NCBI GenBank assembly: GCA_029213005.1
Contig: JARGPI010000011.1
Span: 62,001-126,000, forward strand
Reading direction: 5' to 3'
DNA from: Verrucomicrobiales bacterium
Lineage (GTDB): Bacteria > Verrucomicrobiota > Verrucomicrobiia > Verrucomicrobiales > DEV007
Length of the DNA stretch: 64,000 bases
Under the pieces are notes generated by a model. That model was not told the origin of the DNA. It made no database searches and was given only the letters and a program-made list of their open reading frames with translations. Both the position numbers and the translations under genes were made by a program. Numbering within the stretch: the stretch's first letter is position 1; each line of letters opens with the position of its first letter. Of the stretch, positions 1 to 7,843 are shown in pieces.

Positions 1-35
1 TTGAGACGGACAGCCCCGATTTCCGCTTCCTTTTT

Positions 36-61
36 CTACTATGAGCTTTGCCGTTTATTGG
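36..61 (+). repeat. Short dispersed repeat, copy 1 of 3
   Basis: This stretch of about 26 bases (ctactatgag, ctttgccg, tttattgg) recurs with few changes at 803-829 and 1762-1783. All three copies are in the same orientation and lie in non-coding spacers of the accessory island. Its function is unknown; it may mark cassette boundaries. Confidence 0.6.
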
Positions 62-211
62 CATATTGCGAATCATAGAGCAGGGACGTCCGCTCTATGG
101 CAACGATGCCGAGGGAAATCTGATCCCGTCATTATTCGATTGATCTTCAAAGCAATGAAAGGAAAAGTAAACGAAATGAACGACAACCGGTTACGTGCGC
201 GAATCACTGAG

Positions 212-286
212 GAGCCTATTGCGGGAAAACCGCACGATGGGATCTGCGAGGGGGACGCCGGGCAACCGGCGTTCCTACCTTTATCG
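212..286 (+). ncRNA. Group II intron domain V/VI-like 3' end (remnant)
   Basis: Bases 212-244 start GAGCC, have a GAAA loop closed by a GC-rich stem, and return with a two-base CG bulge. This matches the 33-34 nt catalytic domain V of group II introns, including an AGC-type triad. Bases 245-286 form a second strong hairpin (GACGCCGG, GCAA, CCGGCGTTC) followed by CCTACC, as expected for domain VI with a bulged branch-point A. No reverse transcriptase ORF is seen in the 211 bases to the left, so this is either a truncated remnant or the 3' end of an intron that begins outside the window. The call rests on motif and structure recognition, not on a covariance search. Confidence 0.6.
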
Positions 287-293
287 CCTCAAA

Positions 294-749
294 ATGTCTG
301 TATGGGGATACAATCCACTTCAAAGTGATTTCGGGCTCGATATGCGAGACGGAGTCGTGATGGACCATGCATTCGATTTGGAGCACAGTCTTCGCGATAT
401 CGGAGCCCAGAAAGATCTTGAGGAACTCCACATACCGCTTGCCTCCGCGGCTATTCTTCATGCCGTAGTCTCCAAATTGGGAGGCTCGTGTTACGACAGG
501 ACTGATGTCGCACGGTGGAAGCAGAATGCTAAGATCATTGTCAACCGAATCGAAACCGAATTTGAGTATCCTTCCGAGGATATCACAGCCTGCCGTAAAG
601 GAATGTCATCCATTCTAGCCAAACTGGAGCGCACCGCGGCTCAGGGAGAATCGGGATTCTTGAAGGCCTACAATAGATGGGCTGAAGAGAAGTTCGGTGG
701 TTTATCCCCGGAATCAGCACCTAGCGAATCGGGTAGGCACGGGGTTTGA
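294..749 (+). CDS. Hypothetical protein (151 aa), cassette-type gene
   Basis: The product is probably a cytosolic protein of about 151 residues beginning MSVWGYNPLQSDFGLDMRDG. That start resembles the 'MG.WG...NDDA.DW' opening of DUF4259-type proteins of unknown function, but the resemblance is weak and the family is not assigned. The frame is open upstream to 195, but that part translates the group II intron domain V/VI-like RNA, so the ATG at 294 was chosen. The last residues (SGRHGV) are encoded inside the repeat at 727-793, so the C-terminus has been written by repeat sequence. There is no signal peptide. It stands alone, flanked by repeats on both sides, which suggests an acquired single-gene cassette. 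Confidence 0.55.
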   Translation: MSVWGYNPLQSDFGLDMRDGVVMDHAFDLEHSLRDIGAQKDLEELHIPLASAAILHAVVSKLGGSCYDRTDVARWKQNAKIIVNRIETEFEYPSEDITACRKGMSSILAKLERTAAQGESGFLKAYNRWAEEKFGGLSPESAPSESGRHGV

Positions 750-793
750 ACCCGCGCCCCCCACACCACCCGGCATGCGGGTCCGCACCGGGC
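727..793 (-). ncRNA. Domain V/VI-like element, copy A
   Basis: Read on the minus strand, the segment contains a hairpin like group II intron domain V (arm CCCGG, loop region GCGGACCCGC, two-base bulge, arm CCGGGTGG). It is followed by a hairpin ending in CCTACCCGAT, as in a domain VI and intron 3' end. It is nearly identical to 2614-2684, but at the 790s edge copy A departs from copy B (ccattc instead of cggttc), so the base of the stem is damaged. It overlaps the end of the 294-749 gene. Confidence 0.55.
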
Positions 794-802
794 CATTCTT
801 TT

Positions 803-829
803 CCTACAATGAGCGTTGCCATTTATTGG
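803..829 (+). repeat. Short dispersed repeat, copy 2 of 3
   Basis: The bases cctacaatgag, cgttgcc, atttattgg match the copies at 36-61 and 1762-1783. This copy sits 22 bases upstream of the ATG at 851, so it could lie in the leader of that gene. Confidence 0.6.
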
Positions 830-850
830 TTTTGCAAATTATGTAGAGAA

Positions 851-1279
851 ATGATCAAAAAGATCGCCATCTTATTTCTGTCAGTGGTTTTGCTCGCTGG
901 TTTGAGCTTAAAGCTCACCTACTTCAAAAATCCTTGGAAAGTTCCACATGCGTGCTTCGGTCATAAAAAAGGAACAGAGTTCGAAATAACTCAGGAGATT
1001 CAGTTAATCAAAAATTTCTACGGTTACCACTTGAAACCAATAACTTACCGTATAAACGGGCAGCTTATCGAAGACACGGACGTGAAAAAGGTCTTACCGT
1101 CAGGGACCAGATTGAAATTTACTCGAATAGAGCAAAAGGAAGATTGGAACACAGGGAAATATTACGTTCAATATGGGGAGATGATAACCCCAAGATACCA
1201 CCGGGGAGAGATCTTCATTGGTAATTTATTACACGAGGGGCTAAAACCATCGTCCGAATACCTGATTCCGGTGAGGTAG
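851..1279 (+). CDS. Hypothetical secreted or membrane-anchored protein (142 aa)
   Basis: The protein begins MIKKIAILFLSVVLLAGLSL, a clear signal peptide or N-terminal anchor, so the roughly 115-residue remainder probably sits outside the inner membrane. No family is recognised. It is rich in lysine, tyrosine and isoleucine, and visibly more AT-rich than the housekeeping genes to its right, which fits acquisition by transfer. The frame is open upstream to 746 through the repeat at 727-793, but ATG 851 is the only start that gives a proper signal peptide. It is the middle of three orphan genes in the island. The minus-strand intron-like halves (1371-1693 and 727-793) flank it, so it sits where an intron ORF would lie but on the opposite strand. 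Confidence 0.6.
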   Translation: MIKKIAILFLSVVLLAGLSLKLTYFKNPWKVPHACFGHKKGTEFEITQEIQLIKNFYGYHLKPITYRINGQLIEDTDVKKVLPSGTRLKFTRIEQKEDWNTGKYYVQYGEMITPRYHRGEIFIGNLLHEGLKPSSEYLIPVR

Positions 1280-1370
1280 GCTTTTAACAAAAATGGAGCT
1301 ATTGATAAGGCAATAGATGGTAAGCCTCAGAAGACGGCGGAGCTACCAAGAAGATTAGGTGGGTACCCAG

Positions 1371-1693
1371 GCTCATAATAAAATGAGAGGCTCTTTTCGT
1401 CCCCCAACCCTTTTAAACACAGACCTCCGGCATCGGACGACAACTTCGCCCATTTTGATTTATTCGCGGGGCAGGTGCTCTAAGGCTTCGCAAACAGGTT
1501 AAAAACCTGTTCTACCTTGTCTTGCTATGGACCTTTACGGCTCTGGTTGGCATCAAGCATTTCCGACCGGCGGGCCCCCAGTTTCAATACATTGCGACGT
1601 CGACAGCGGGGGCCCCTCCCGGGCAGTGGTCGCGCTGTTTTTGGTAGTACAGTCGTATTGTCGGGCGCGTTCACTCATTGACCCTTTTTGTCT
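1371..1693 (-). repeat. Structured ~323 bp repeat, copy A
   Basis: This copy aligns almost end to end with 2805-3128, with scattered substitutions. The inverted repeat GGGCCCCC (1572-1579) / GGGGGCCC (1608-1615) differs from copy B by one C:G to A:T exchange, with both partners changed (1575/1612 here, 3010/3047 there), so the stem is conserved. It also contains a palindrome (aacaggttaaaaacctgtt) around 1494-1512. The minus strand places it 5' of a domain V/VI-like element, so it may be domains I-III of a degenerate group II intron. The strand of the RNA is not settled: a second change is G.U if read from plus but C.A if read from minus. Confidence 0.6.
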
Positions 1694-1761
1694 ATCCCTG
1701 AACCCTGATTTTTGCTTTCCTGTGGGATATCGGAAGAGATGAAATTTGGAAACTACCTATT

Positions 1762-1783
1762 CTACTATGAGCGTTGCCATTTA
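1762..1783 (+). repeat. Short dispersed repeat, copy 3 of 3
   Basis: The bases ctactatgag, cgttgcc, attta match 36-61 and 803-829; similarity stops at 1783. It lies between structured copy A and the gene at 1923. The bases 1784-1922 after it show nothing recognisable apart from an AT-rich stretch that could hold the promoter of that gene. Confidence 0.55.
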
Positions 1784-1922
1784 GGTCTCATTTCCCCCTG
1801 GGAAGCGAGATAGCCCACGATATTTCCTCCAGAACACACCGCCCTCTAAATTTAACGTTACTTAACCTTTTAGCTGGACTCCGGGTCTGAAGAGCAGCTA
1901 TATTGTCTAGCGCAAAAGAATC

Positions 1923-2615
1923 ATGAAATTCATCATACTCTCGTTAGCAATAGGCCACTTTGCCTTCGGAGTTTCATTGAAAGGCCAATCGGTAGTGAAT
2001 GCTGAGAGAATGGCTGATGACATGGACGCATTGGTTTCAAAAATCCGGCCTTTGCTACCTTCGGACTGGATTGTCGAAGCCTCGCCTTTTGACCCAGAAT
2101 CAGACCTTTTTGATTCATATTATGGGCCAGGACGGGCTGAAATAGCAGTCTACAAAAATACGCCTGTCACTTTCGTTCCGAAGAATGCGGTTTCGGTGAT
2201 CCTTAAAGAAGACGTCTTTCATCTAAGATACGAACTCACTCCGAAGCTTTCAGAAGATAAATGGAAGAAACTGTCAGCGACGAATACAATGAACAATGCA
2301 ACACGCGACAAATTCAAGAAGGCACTCGATGGTTGTCGTAACAGACAGAAGAAGGCAAGCCACTATGATCCCGCAAACTATCTCCCTGTCACAGCAGAGC
2401 AGAAATCCCTACTTAAGCGTTACTATTTTGTATGGGCAGCTACAACAATTGAGCGATTACCTGACGCTTGGTTCGGTTCAGTTTCGGTCTGGATTAGAGA
2501 CAACTCTAGTTACGCCCTTTCTCCGAAGAATTTGGAAATTGAATACACGAAAGTCTCAGCTTTGATTGAAGGTGTTTTGCTTGCTTACGATTCAACCAAC
2601 AAATCAAAGCGCTAA
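1923..2615 (+). CDS. Hypothetical secreted protein (230 aa)
   Basis: The protein starts MKFIILSLAIGHFAFGVSLK, a plausible signal peptide, followed by about 205 residues of mixed alpha/beta composition with no recognised domain. It is lysine-rich (many KK and KA pairs) and AT-richer than the chromosome to its right. The TAA stop (2613-2615) overlaps the first bases of the repeat at 2614-2684, so the gene ends exactly where the intron-like 3' end begins. A similar junction closes 294-749. No operon partner exists. The function is unknown; it is probably an accessory cassette gene. Confidence 0.6.
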   Translation: MKFIILSLAIGHFAFGVSLKGQSVVNAERMADDMDALVSKIRPLLPSDWIVEASPFDPESDLFDSYYGPGRAEIAVYKNTPVTFVPKNAVSVILKEDVFHLRYELTPKLSEDKWKKLSATNTMNNATRDKFKKALDGCRNRQKKASHYDPANYLPVTAEQKSLLKRYYFVWAATTIERLPDAWFGSVSVWIRDNSSYALSPKNLEIEYTKVSALIEGVLLAYDSTNKSKR

Positions 2616-2684
2616 TCGGGTAGGCATGGGGTTTGAACCCGCGCGCCCCACACCACCCGGCATGCGGGTCCGCACCGGGCGGTT
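2614..2684 (-). ncRNA. Domain V/VI-like element, copy B
   Basis: This is the better preserved copy. On the minus strand it reads GAACCGCCCGG, GCGGACCCGC, CCGGGTGG and forms a long hairpin with a two-base bulge, like a CGC-triad domain V. It continues into a domain VI-like hairpin ending CCTACCCGATT. Together with 2805-3128 upstream on the same strand it could be a ~515 nt ORF-less group II intron (3128 to 2614). The 120 bases between (2685-2804) would then be a shrunken domain IV. Confidence 0.6.
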
Positions 2685-2804
2685 CCGTCAGTCATGATTC
2701 TCCTTTGAGACTGGCCCGGGTTTTCGGTTTCCCTTTACCTTTGGCTGGTCCGTTCGGATATCGAATCCTAATCCATTGTTGTTCCCCTGAGCGAAAAAAA
2801 GCGA

Positions 2805-3128
2805 GGCTCATAATAAGAAGAGAGGCCCTTTTTGTCCCCCAACCCTTTTAAACACTGACCTCCGGCATAGGACGGCAACTTCGCCCATTTTGATTTATTC
2901 GCGGGACAGGTGCTCTAAGGCTTCGCAAACAGGTTAAAAACCTGTTCTACCTTGTCTTGCTATGGACCTTTAAGGCTCTGGTTGGCATCAAGCACTTCCG
3001 ACCGGCGGGACCCCAGTTTTAATACATTGCGACGTCGACAGCGGGGTCTCCTCCCGGGCAGTGGTCGCGCTGTTTTCGGTAGTACAGTCGTATTATCGGG
3101 CGCATTCACTCATTGACCCTTTTTGTCT
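2805..3128 (-). repeat. Structured ~323 bp repeat, copy B
   Basis: This is the partner of 1371-1693. The stem GGGACCCC (3007-3014) / GGGGTCTC (3043-3050) keeps pairing through the A3010:T3047 change relative to copy A. Both copies begin on the minus strand with agacaaaaagggtcaatg and a GCGCCCGA element. The flanks outside the repeat differ, so these are two insertions or two duplicated boundaries rather than one large duplication. Confidence 0.6.
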
Positions 3129-3451
3129 TAAGTTTGACCAACCATGAACTATCCGCAGGACGATTCTGTCGGGGAGCCTGTCAGCTAATGCATTGGCGGG
3201 ATTCTCTGAGGTGTATTTTCGTCCCTCAAATTCACTGAGAAATCCTCACGGATTCCTCTACTAATCAGCTGAAGTCTTTGCCAACTCACAGGCTACGCAA
3301 ACAGATTGAAAACCTGTTCTACATTATTGTTTGAACGACTGAGCTTGCGGAGACGGGGCCTTCCCCTCCAAGTGGCAATGTTAGAATTTCAAGCCAATTA
3401 TTTGACGCATCTTTTCGCCTCAGATGAAGGGGGCGCAATCGTATCATAGGT
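3129..3451. other. Non-coding spacer with a short repeat at 3291-3322
   Basis: No gene is supported here. Bases 3291-3322 (ggctacgcaaacag, attgaaaacctg, ttctac) resemble the palindromic core inside the structured repeats at about 1484-1515 and 2921-2950, so this is a solo copy of that core. The remainder is the probable 5' region of the hydrolase gene at 3452. Confidence 0.5.
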
Positions 3452-4228
3452 ATGAAGACAACTTTCTGTACCGCTATTTTTGCATTCACTCTTTCAACCG
3501 GGATTGGACTCTCCGGAATCGTCGAAAAACCAGTCGAATACGAGTCAGCCGGAGCCAACTGTGAGGGATGGCATGTCTATGACGACAGTGTCGAGGGTAA
3601 GCAGGCCTCGGTTTTAATCGTACATCAATGGACTGGCTTAACGGACTACGAAAAAATGAGAGCCCGGATGCTCGCAGAAGCCGGTTACAATGTGTTTGCT
3701 CTCGATATCTACGGGAAAGGAATTCGTCCGAAGCCACCGGAAGCCGGGCAGATGGCTGGAAAATATAAGGGTGACCGCGATCTCTACCGTACCCGCCTCA
3801 CCGATGGCCTCAACGTTCTGAAGGGATTTCCGCAGACCGATTCGTCAAAAATCGCAGCGATCGGCTACTGTTTCGGAGGAACCGGCGTTCTCGAACTCGC
3901 CCGCAGTGGAGCGGAGATCGCCGGGGTTGTCAGCTTCCACGGTGGACTGGGCACTCCGACTCCGGAAGACGCGAACGACATTGTTTGTGAAGTCGTGGTT
4001 CTCCACGGAGCCGCTGACCCGCATGTCCCGGTATCAGAAGTCGCTGATTTTCACTCGGAAATGCTGAACGGGAATGTTCTTTATACCTTCACGGCCTATC
4101 CTGACGCGGTTCATGCCTTTACTCAGAAGATGGCAGGAAACGACCCTTCGAAAGGAGCGGCGTACAATGCTGAAGCGGACGAAAAATCATGGGAAGCGAT
4201 GAAAAGCTTCTTTGCCCGCGTGCTTTAG
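3452..4228 (+). CDS. Dienelactone hydrolase family protein, secreted
   Basis: This is an alpha/beta hydrolase of the dienelactone hydrolase family (PF01738 type), 258 residues. A signal peptide (MKTTFCTAIFAFTLSTGIGL) sends it to the periplasm or outside. The nucleophile elbow GYCFGGTG has the family's cysteine near residue 140. The acid is in GAADPHVP (about D189) and the histidine is in AVHAFT (about H220), so the Cys-Asp-His triad is complete. The strand HQWTGLTDYEK forms the oxyanion region. The length matches the family. In this group such secreted paralogues are usually of unknown substrate, so a specific role in chlorocatechol breakdown is not implied. It is followed after about 115 bases by an unrelated membrane protein. 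Confidence 0.85.
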   Translation: MKTTFCTAIFAFTLSTGIGLSGIVEKPVEYESAGANCEGWHVYDDSVEGKQASVLIVHQWTGLTDYEKMRARMLAEAGYNVFALDIYGKGIRPKPPEAGQMAGKYKGDRDLYRTRLTDGLNVLKGFPQTDSSKIAAIGYCFGGTGVLELARSGAEIAGVVSFHGGLGTPTPEDANDIVCEVVVLHGAADPHVPVSEVADFHSEMLNGNVLYTFTAYPDAVHAFTQKMAGNDPSKGAAYNAEADEKSWEAMKSFFARVL

Positions 4229-4343
4229 AAGCCCTATTGCAATTTGCAATTCGAACTCATGCACATTGTGGTATGAGTTCACCATTCTGACCAAATTATC
4301 GGTCTCTCCGGCGTGGCATATTATTTGCACCCTTCGTCACGCT

Positions 4344-4763
4344 ATGAAAATACTACTGATACCGGTCCTGATTATCGCCGCACTTTGGGATGGAGCTTCA
4401 TCTGTCATCGGAGCTATAGGAATACTTGGAAGCGATGTCGCGGAGATGGCAGCCGGGGTCTTACTGACGATAACCGTGATGTCGATGCTCCTGAGCACAC
4501 GCCGGATCATCGGTATGCGGGAAGGTTTTGTCGGTAAAGTGTTAACCGGGACCTGGGTGATCGCTCTGGTTTACGATTTCTATACTTCCTGGATGGGAAA
4601 CTCCCAGTATCTACTACATGAAACCAAGCCATCGGCCCTGTTTCTCGTGCTGGGGCTTACCATCCTCTGTGTCGCCGCTCCGATCCTGCTTTCTGCGTTC
4701 CTGATGCGTCCACGGAAGACCGTAGAATCCGGAAGTCTCTCCGAAGCCAACCAAAGTGCTTAG
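4344..4763 (+). CDS. Small integral membrane protein (139 aa)
   Basis: The protein has about four hydrophobic stretches: MKILLIPVLIIAALWDGASS, a segment near residues 30-50 (AAGVLLTITVMSMLL), one near 70-85 (TWVIALVYDFY) and one near 100-122. It ends in a polar tail. No family is recognised. The frame is open back to 4212, but ATG 4344 gives the natural first membrane helix. A sequence with -24/-12 spacing (GG 4315-4316, GC 4327-4328) lies just before it, but the predicted start of transcription would be only a few bases before the ATG. It is convergent with the hybrid kinase; the two stop codons nearly touch. Confidence 0.6.
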   Translation: MKILLIPVLIIAALWDGASSVIGAIGILGSDVAEMAAGVLLTITVMSMLLSTRRIIGMREGFVGKVLTGTWVIALVYDFYTSWMGNSQYLLHETKPSALFLVLGLTILCVAAPILLSAFLMRPRKTVESGSLSEANQSA

Positions 4764-4764
4764 A

Positions 4765-7059
4765 TCAATCGAATGCTTTTGCCGCTGGAACGCCAACGTG
4801 TTGCTTCAGGATATTGAGGAGGTCATCCAGTTTAAAAGGCTTCGCGAGAAAGTTATCACAGCCGGCCTGTAACGCTTTGCGGCGGTCATCTTCAAAAGCG
4901 TTCCCCGTCAGGGCGATGATATAGGGCTGCGATTCCAGGTTTTTCATCCCCCGGATAGTCCGGGTGGCGGCAAGCCCGTCTGTGCCGGGCATCTGAACGT
5001 CCATCAGGACCGCCTCAGGACGCGAAGTCCGGAATACATCAATCGCGTCCTGCCCATCGACGGCCTCTACCAAAGTATACCCGGCATTTGAGAGACAGCG
5101 AACCACAAGCAGGCGGTTCTCGGGTTGATCATCGGCCACCAGGATGGTGGGTGGCTCCGTCAAAATTCTACCCCGGGGTGCTGCCGCAGAATTCCATCCT
5201 GAAGTGATCGAGTCCGATAGCTCTTTCTCGGAAAACTTTTCTTTTACCTCTCTGCATTTTACCCAGAATGAGAATTCACTTCCTTTGCCGGCGACACTTT
5301 CGGCTTTGATTTCACCGCCCATCAGCTCAACAAAAGATTTTGTGATCGTAAGCCCCAGACCGGTCCCTTCGCGGGCCTGAATTCCCGCTTTGCTCTGAAC
5401 AAAAGGCGTGAAAAGCTCCTCCTGATCTTCCGCTGACATGCCGCAGCCGGAGTCCCTGACTGAAAATGCCAAAATTCCCTGGTCTTCCCCCACGCCTTTT
5501 TTCTTGAAGTACCAACCCCGCAATTCGACTCCTCCCTGGGAGGTGAATTTGATCGCATTCCCGAGGAGGTTTGTGATGATCTGGCGCAGCTTATTCTCAT
5601 CGCCCTCGATGAGAGACGGAAAGTTTTCCGGAAGACGGGTGCGTAAAACGAGTCCTTTGGCGTCGGCTCGAATAGCAAAAAGTTCAGCTAAGCCTTTGAC
5701 CAGTTTTTCGGGGCTGAAGGTCGATAGATTGATATCCTGTTTGCCGGATTCGATCTTGGACATTTCCAGCACATCGTTGATCAGAAGCATCAAGTGCTCG
5801 CCGCTGCGGTTGATAATTGCGAGAGTCTCTTTCTGTTCCTCCGTCAATTTTTTGTCGGCGCTGAGGAGCTGAGAAAACCCGAGAATAGAATTCATCGGAG
5901 TCCGAAGCTCATGGCTCATCCGGGCGAGGAAGTCCCCTTTTGCCTTGCTGGCGGCGCGGGCCTCTCTCAACGCTTCCTCGATGACTTCGTTGTGATTTTT
6001 CTCCCGTTTCTTCAGTTCCGCCTGGGCGATTGCCACGCCGACGTTGGCGACCACGGCACCCAGTAGATTCACCTCCTCCGAAGTCCAGTGCCGGGGCGTG
6101 TCCCCGCAATGCTGCAAGCCAATCGCACCGTTGGCTTCATTTTCGAATGAGGTCCGGGCTGACAGCATCGACTTTATCTCGCACTGTCGAAGGATATCGA
6201 CGGCATTAGCTAAGCGCGGATCCTGATAGACATCCGAAATCGCGACACACTCATCCGAGTTCATCACCTCCTCAGCGTGATCATTCCCCTGCCGGGGAAC
6301 CTTGACACCTTTCATCGACGAAAAAGGAGCCTGCACATACTCCGCTACCACTGGAAAGCCCGACTCTCCATCTTTGCGATGAATCACACATCGTGAGACA
6401 TTGAAGACTCGCCCGATTTCCTCCGCCGCAATATCCAGCACCTGATCCGGATCGGTATAATTTGAGGCAGCCTGGGAAATTCTCTGAAGCATGGTGATCC
6501 GCTTGAGCTCGGCCTCCCGGGACCGATCATAATGCAAACGGGCAATTTCGGCCGCAGCTCGCGAAGCAAAGATCTCGAAAATAATCCGCACGTCTTCTTG
6601 CTCGACGATGGCTTTTTTACTGCCGATAATGATAACTCCCACCGTATCACCCGAATTCCCCCTGATCGTGACTCCACGAAGAAAAGGCAGCTCGGGACAA
6701 CGGAACGGGCAGGATGAAGGGAGCTGAATCTCTCCTGGGGCGCCTAAAACAATATTCCCACCGTCTAAAACCGGTTTAAGGCTCCCATTTTCATCGCGAT
6801 AGACAAAGTTGTCCTGCGGATCGCCCTCTTTCCACACCGCGTGAGAGGCAAGTTCCCGAACGGATCCGTTTACGCACTCAGTGATCGCGATGTATTGGGC
6901 ATCAAGCGCTTCCGCAAATTCATAGGCTGCGCTTCGGAACCAGTTATCCCCGACTTCCATGTTCGTCACCTCCAAAAGCTGACGAAGCTGTCGACAACAA
7001 GCCCCCGAGCTCGTCTTCACTTTACCATCGACCATTGAGTTCGAGAAACTGATGTTCAT
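4765..7059 (-). CDS. Hybrid sensor histidine kinase (GAF-GAF-HisKA-HATPase-REC)
   Basis: This is a cytosolic hybrid kinase of 764 residues without membrane segments. Two GAF-type sensory regions (about 50-190 and 195-350) precede the dimerisation/phosphoacceptor helix with MSHELRTP (His about 384). The ATPase domain has the N-box NLLGNAIKF, the DSGCGM box and GTGLGLTITK. The C-terminal receiver (about 640-755) has DD near its start, the acceptor Asp in LMDVQMPG (about D687) and the lysine in LAKPF. It can pass phosphate from His to its own Asp and on to an unseen partner. The GAF pair suggests a small-molecule or redox signal. No cognate regulator is adjacent; the gene stands alone. Confidence 0.93.
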   Translation of the reverse strand: MNISFSNSMVDGKVKTSSGACCRQLRQLLEVTNMEVGDNWFRSAAYEFAEALDAQYIAITECVNGSVRELASHAVWKEGDPQDNFVYRDENGSLKPVLDGGNIVLGAPGEIQLPSSCPFRCPELPFLRGVTIRGNSGDTVGVIIIGSKKAIVEQEDVRIIFEIFASRAAAEIARLHYDRSREAELKRITMLQRISQAASNYTDPDQVLDIAAEEIGRVFNVSRCVIHRKDGESGFPVVAEYVQAPFSSMKGVKVPRQGNDHAEEVMNSDECVAISDVYQDPRLANAVDILRQCEIKSMLSARTSFENEANGAIGLQHCGDTPRHWTSEEVNLLGAVVANVGVAIAQAELKKREKNHNEVIEEALREARAASKAKGDFLARMSHELRTPMNSILGFSQLLSADKKLTEEQKETLAIINRSGEHLMLLINDVLEMSKIESGKQDINLSTFSPEKLVKGLAELFAIRADAKGLVLRTRLPENFPSLIEGDENKLRQIITNLLGNAIKFTSQGGVELRGWYFKKKGVGEDQGILAFSVRDSGCGMSAEDQEELFTPFVQSKAGIQAREGTGLGLTITKSFVELMGGEIKAESVAGKGSEFSFWVKCREVKEKFSEKELSDSITSGWNSAAAPRGRILTEPPTILVADDQPENRLLVVRCLSNAGYTLVEAVDGQDAIDVFRTSRPEAVLMDVQMPGTDGLAATRTIRGMKNLESQPYIIALTGNAFEDDRRKALQAGCDNFLAKPFKLDDLLNILKQHVGVPAAKAFD

Positions 7060-7163
7060 TACGCGGATTTGAACCCCTGAAAGCTCAATTGTGGATAATA
7101 CTTTATTTTATAGTATTTATCAACCGCGCGAACACACTTCTCCGTATTCAGGGAAAAATAGTT

Positions 7164-7769
7164 TTACTGCAGCACTTTTCCTTTTTTCTCTCCGTCGACC
7201 CGAACTCCATTGTCCTGATACTCAACTGCGTAGATATTGAGGTCGGATTGAACGTGAGTGCCATTGTTGCAGGTCACTTTTACCCCTCTGATGAGGAGAT
7301 TGTCGGCAAATGAACCGTTCACTTCGACCTCCTGGCCGACCAGCCCTAACGCGACTGAGGTGGCGGGCGCATCATAGATAATTTTGCCCTGAGAATTTAT
7401 GTAGACCGTGGGTGTTGTCGGCGCGGTCGAAATGATTTCCTCAGCCCCTTTGAGCTGGACAATCTCATAGCCCTCCTTGAAATCCCCGGCCAGGATGTAG
7501 CCGCAATATCCTACGCCTCCGACGACAATCAGAAGGATGAGCAGAGCAAAGCAGCCGAGTCCGCCGCAACAGCCCCAATCTTTACGCTCTTTCCGGACGT
7601 CTTTGTATTGATCGAGCGGGTGACGTCCCTTTTTTTGTTTCTTTGCTTTTTTTCCCTGTTTCCGCGAGTCTTTGGCTCCGCTGGTATCAAATGGGTCCGG
7701 CTCGGGAAGCTTGATTGGTGGGATGGAAATGTTTGGGTCTTTGGAAGATTCGTCGCCGGGATCACTCAT
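7164..7769 (-). CDS. Hypothetical single-pass membrane protein (201 aa)
   Basis: The N-terminal 65 residues are charged and low-complexity (KQGKKAKKQKKG). Next come the segment DWGCCGGLGCFALLILLIVV with three cysteines and one transmembrane helix near residues 70-95, and then a roughly 100-residue beta-rich C-terminal domain (TVYINSQGKIIYDAPATSVA onward) that would face the periplasm. No family is recognised. The basic N-terminus would sit in the cytoplasm by the positive-inside rule. It is divergent from the glycosyltransferase at 7844 with 74 bases between the starts. Confidence 0.65.
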   Translation of the reverse strand: MSDPGDESSKDPNISIPPIKLPEPDPFDTSGAKDSRKQGKKAKKQKKGRHPLDQYKDVRKERKDWGCCGGLGCFALLILLIVVGGVGYCGYILAGDFKEGYEIVQLKGAEEIISTAPTTPTVYINSQGKIIYDAPATSVALGLVGQEVEVNGSFADNLLIRGVKVTCNNGTHVQSDLNIYAVEYQDNGVRVDGEKKGKVLQ

Positions 7770-7843
7770 CTGGTATACAAGGTTTCTATTTCGATAGTTG
7801 AGAGCAGACGACCCTATTATTCAAACAAATTGTTGCGCCAATA

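Noticed and set aside
195..293. N-terminal extension of the first gene to 195
   Set aside because: These codons translate the domain V/VI-like RNA structure; the ATG at 294 is more likely.
741..760. tRNA-like T-arm (ggtttgaaccc)
   Set aside because: It resembles a tRNA T-loop, but no acceptor, D or anticodon arms exist around it; it belongs to the intron-like hairpin.
746..850. N-terminal extension of the second gene to 746
   Set aside because: It reads through the domain V/VI-like repeat and would bury the signal peptide starting at 851.
2614..2684. Integron attC site
   Set aside because: Position between short genes suggests it, but no paired RYYYAAC/GTTRRRY core sites were found at the repeat ends; the group II domain V/VI reading fits the hairpin better.
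4313..4331. Second sigma-54-like promoter before the small membrane protein gene
   Set aside because: GG/GC spacing is right, but the start of transcription would lie only a few bases before the ATG at 4344, leaving no room for a leader. It may be chance.
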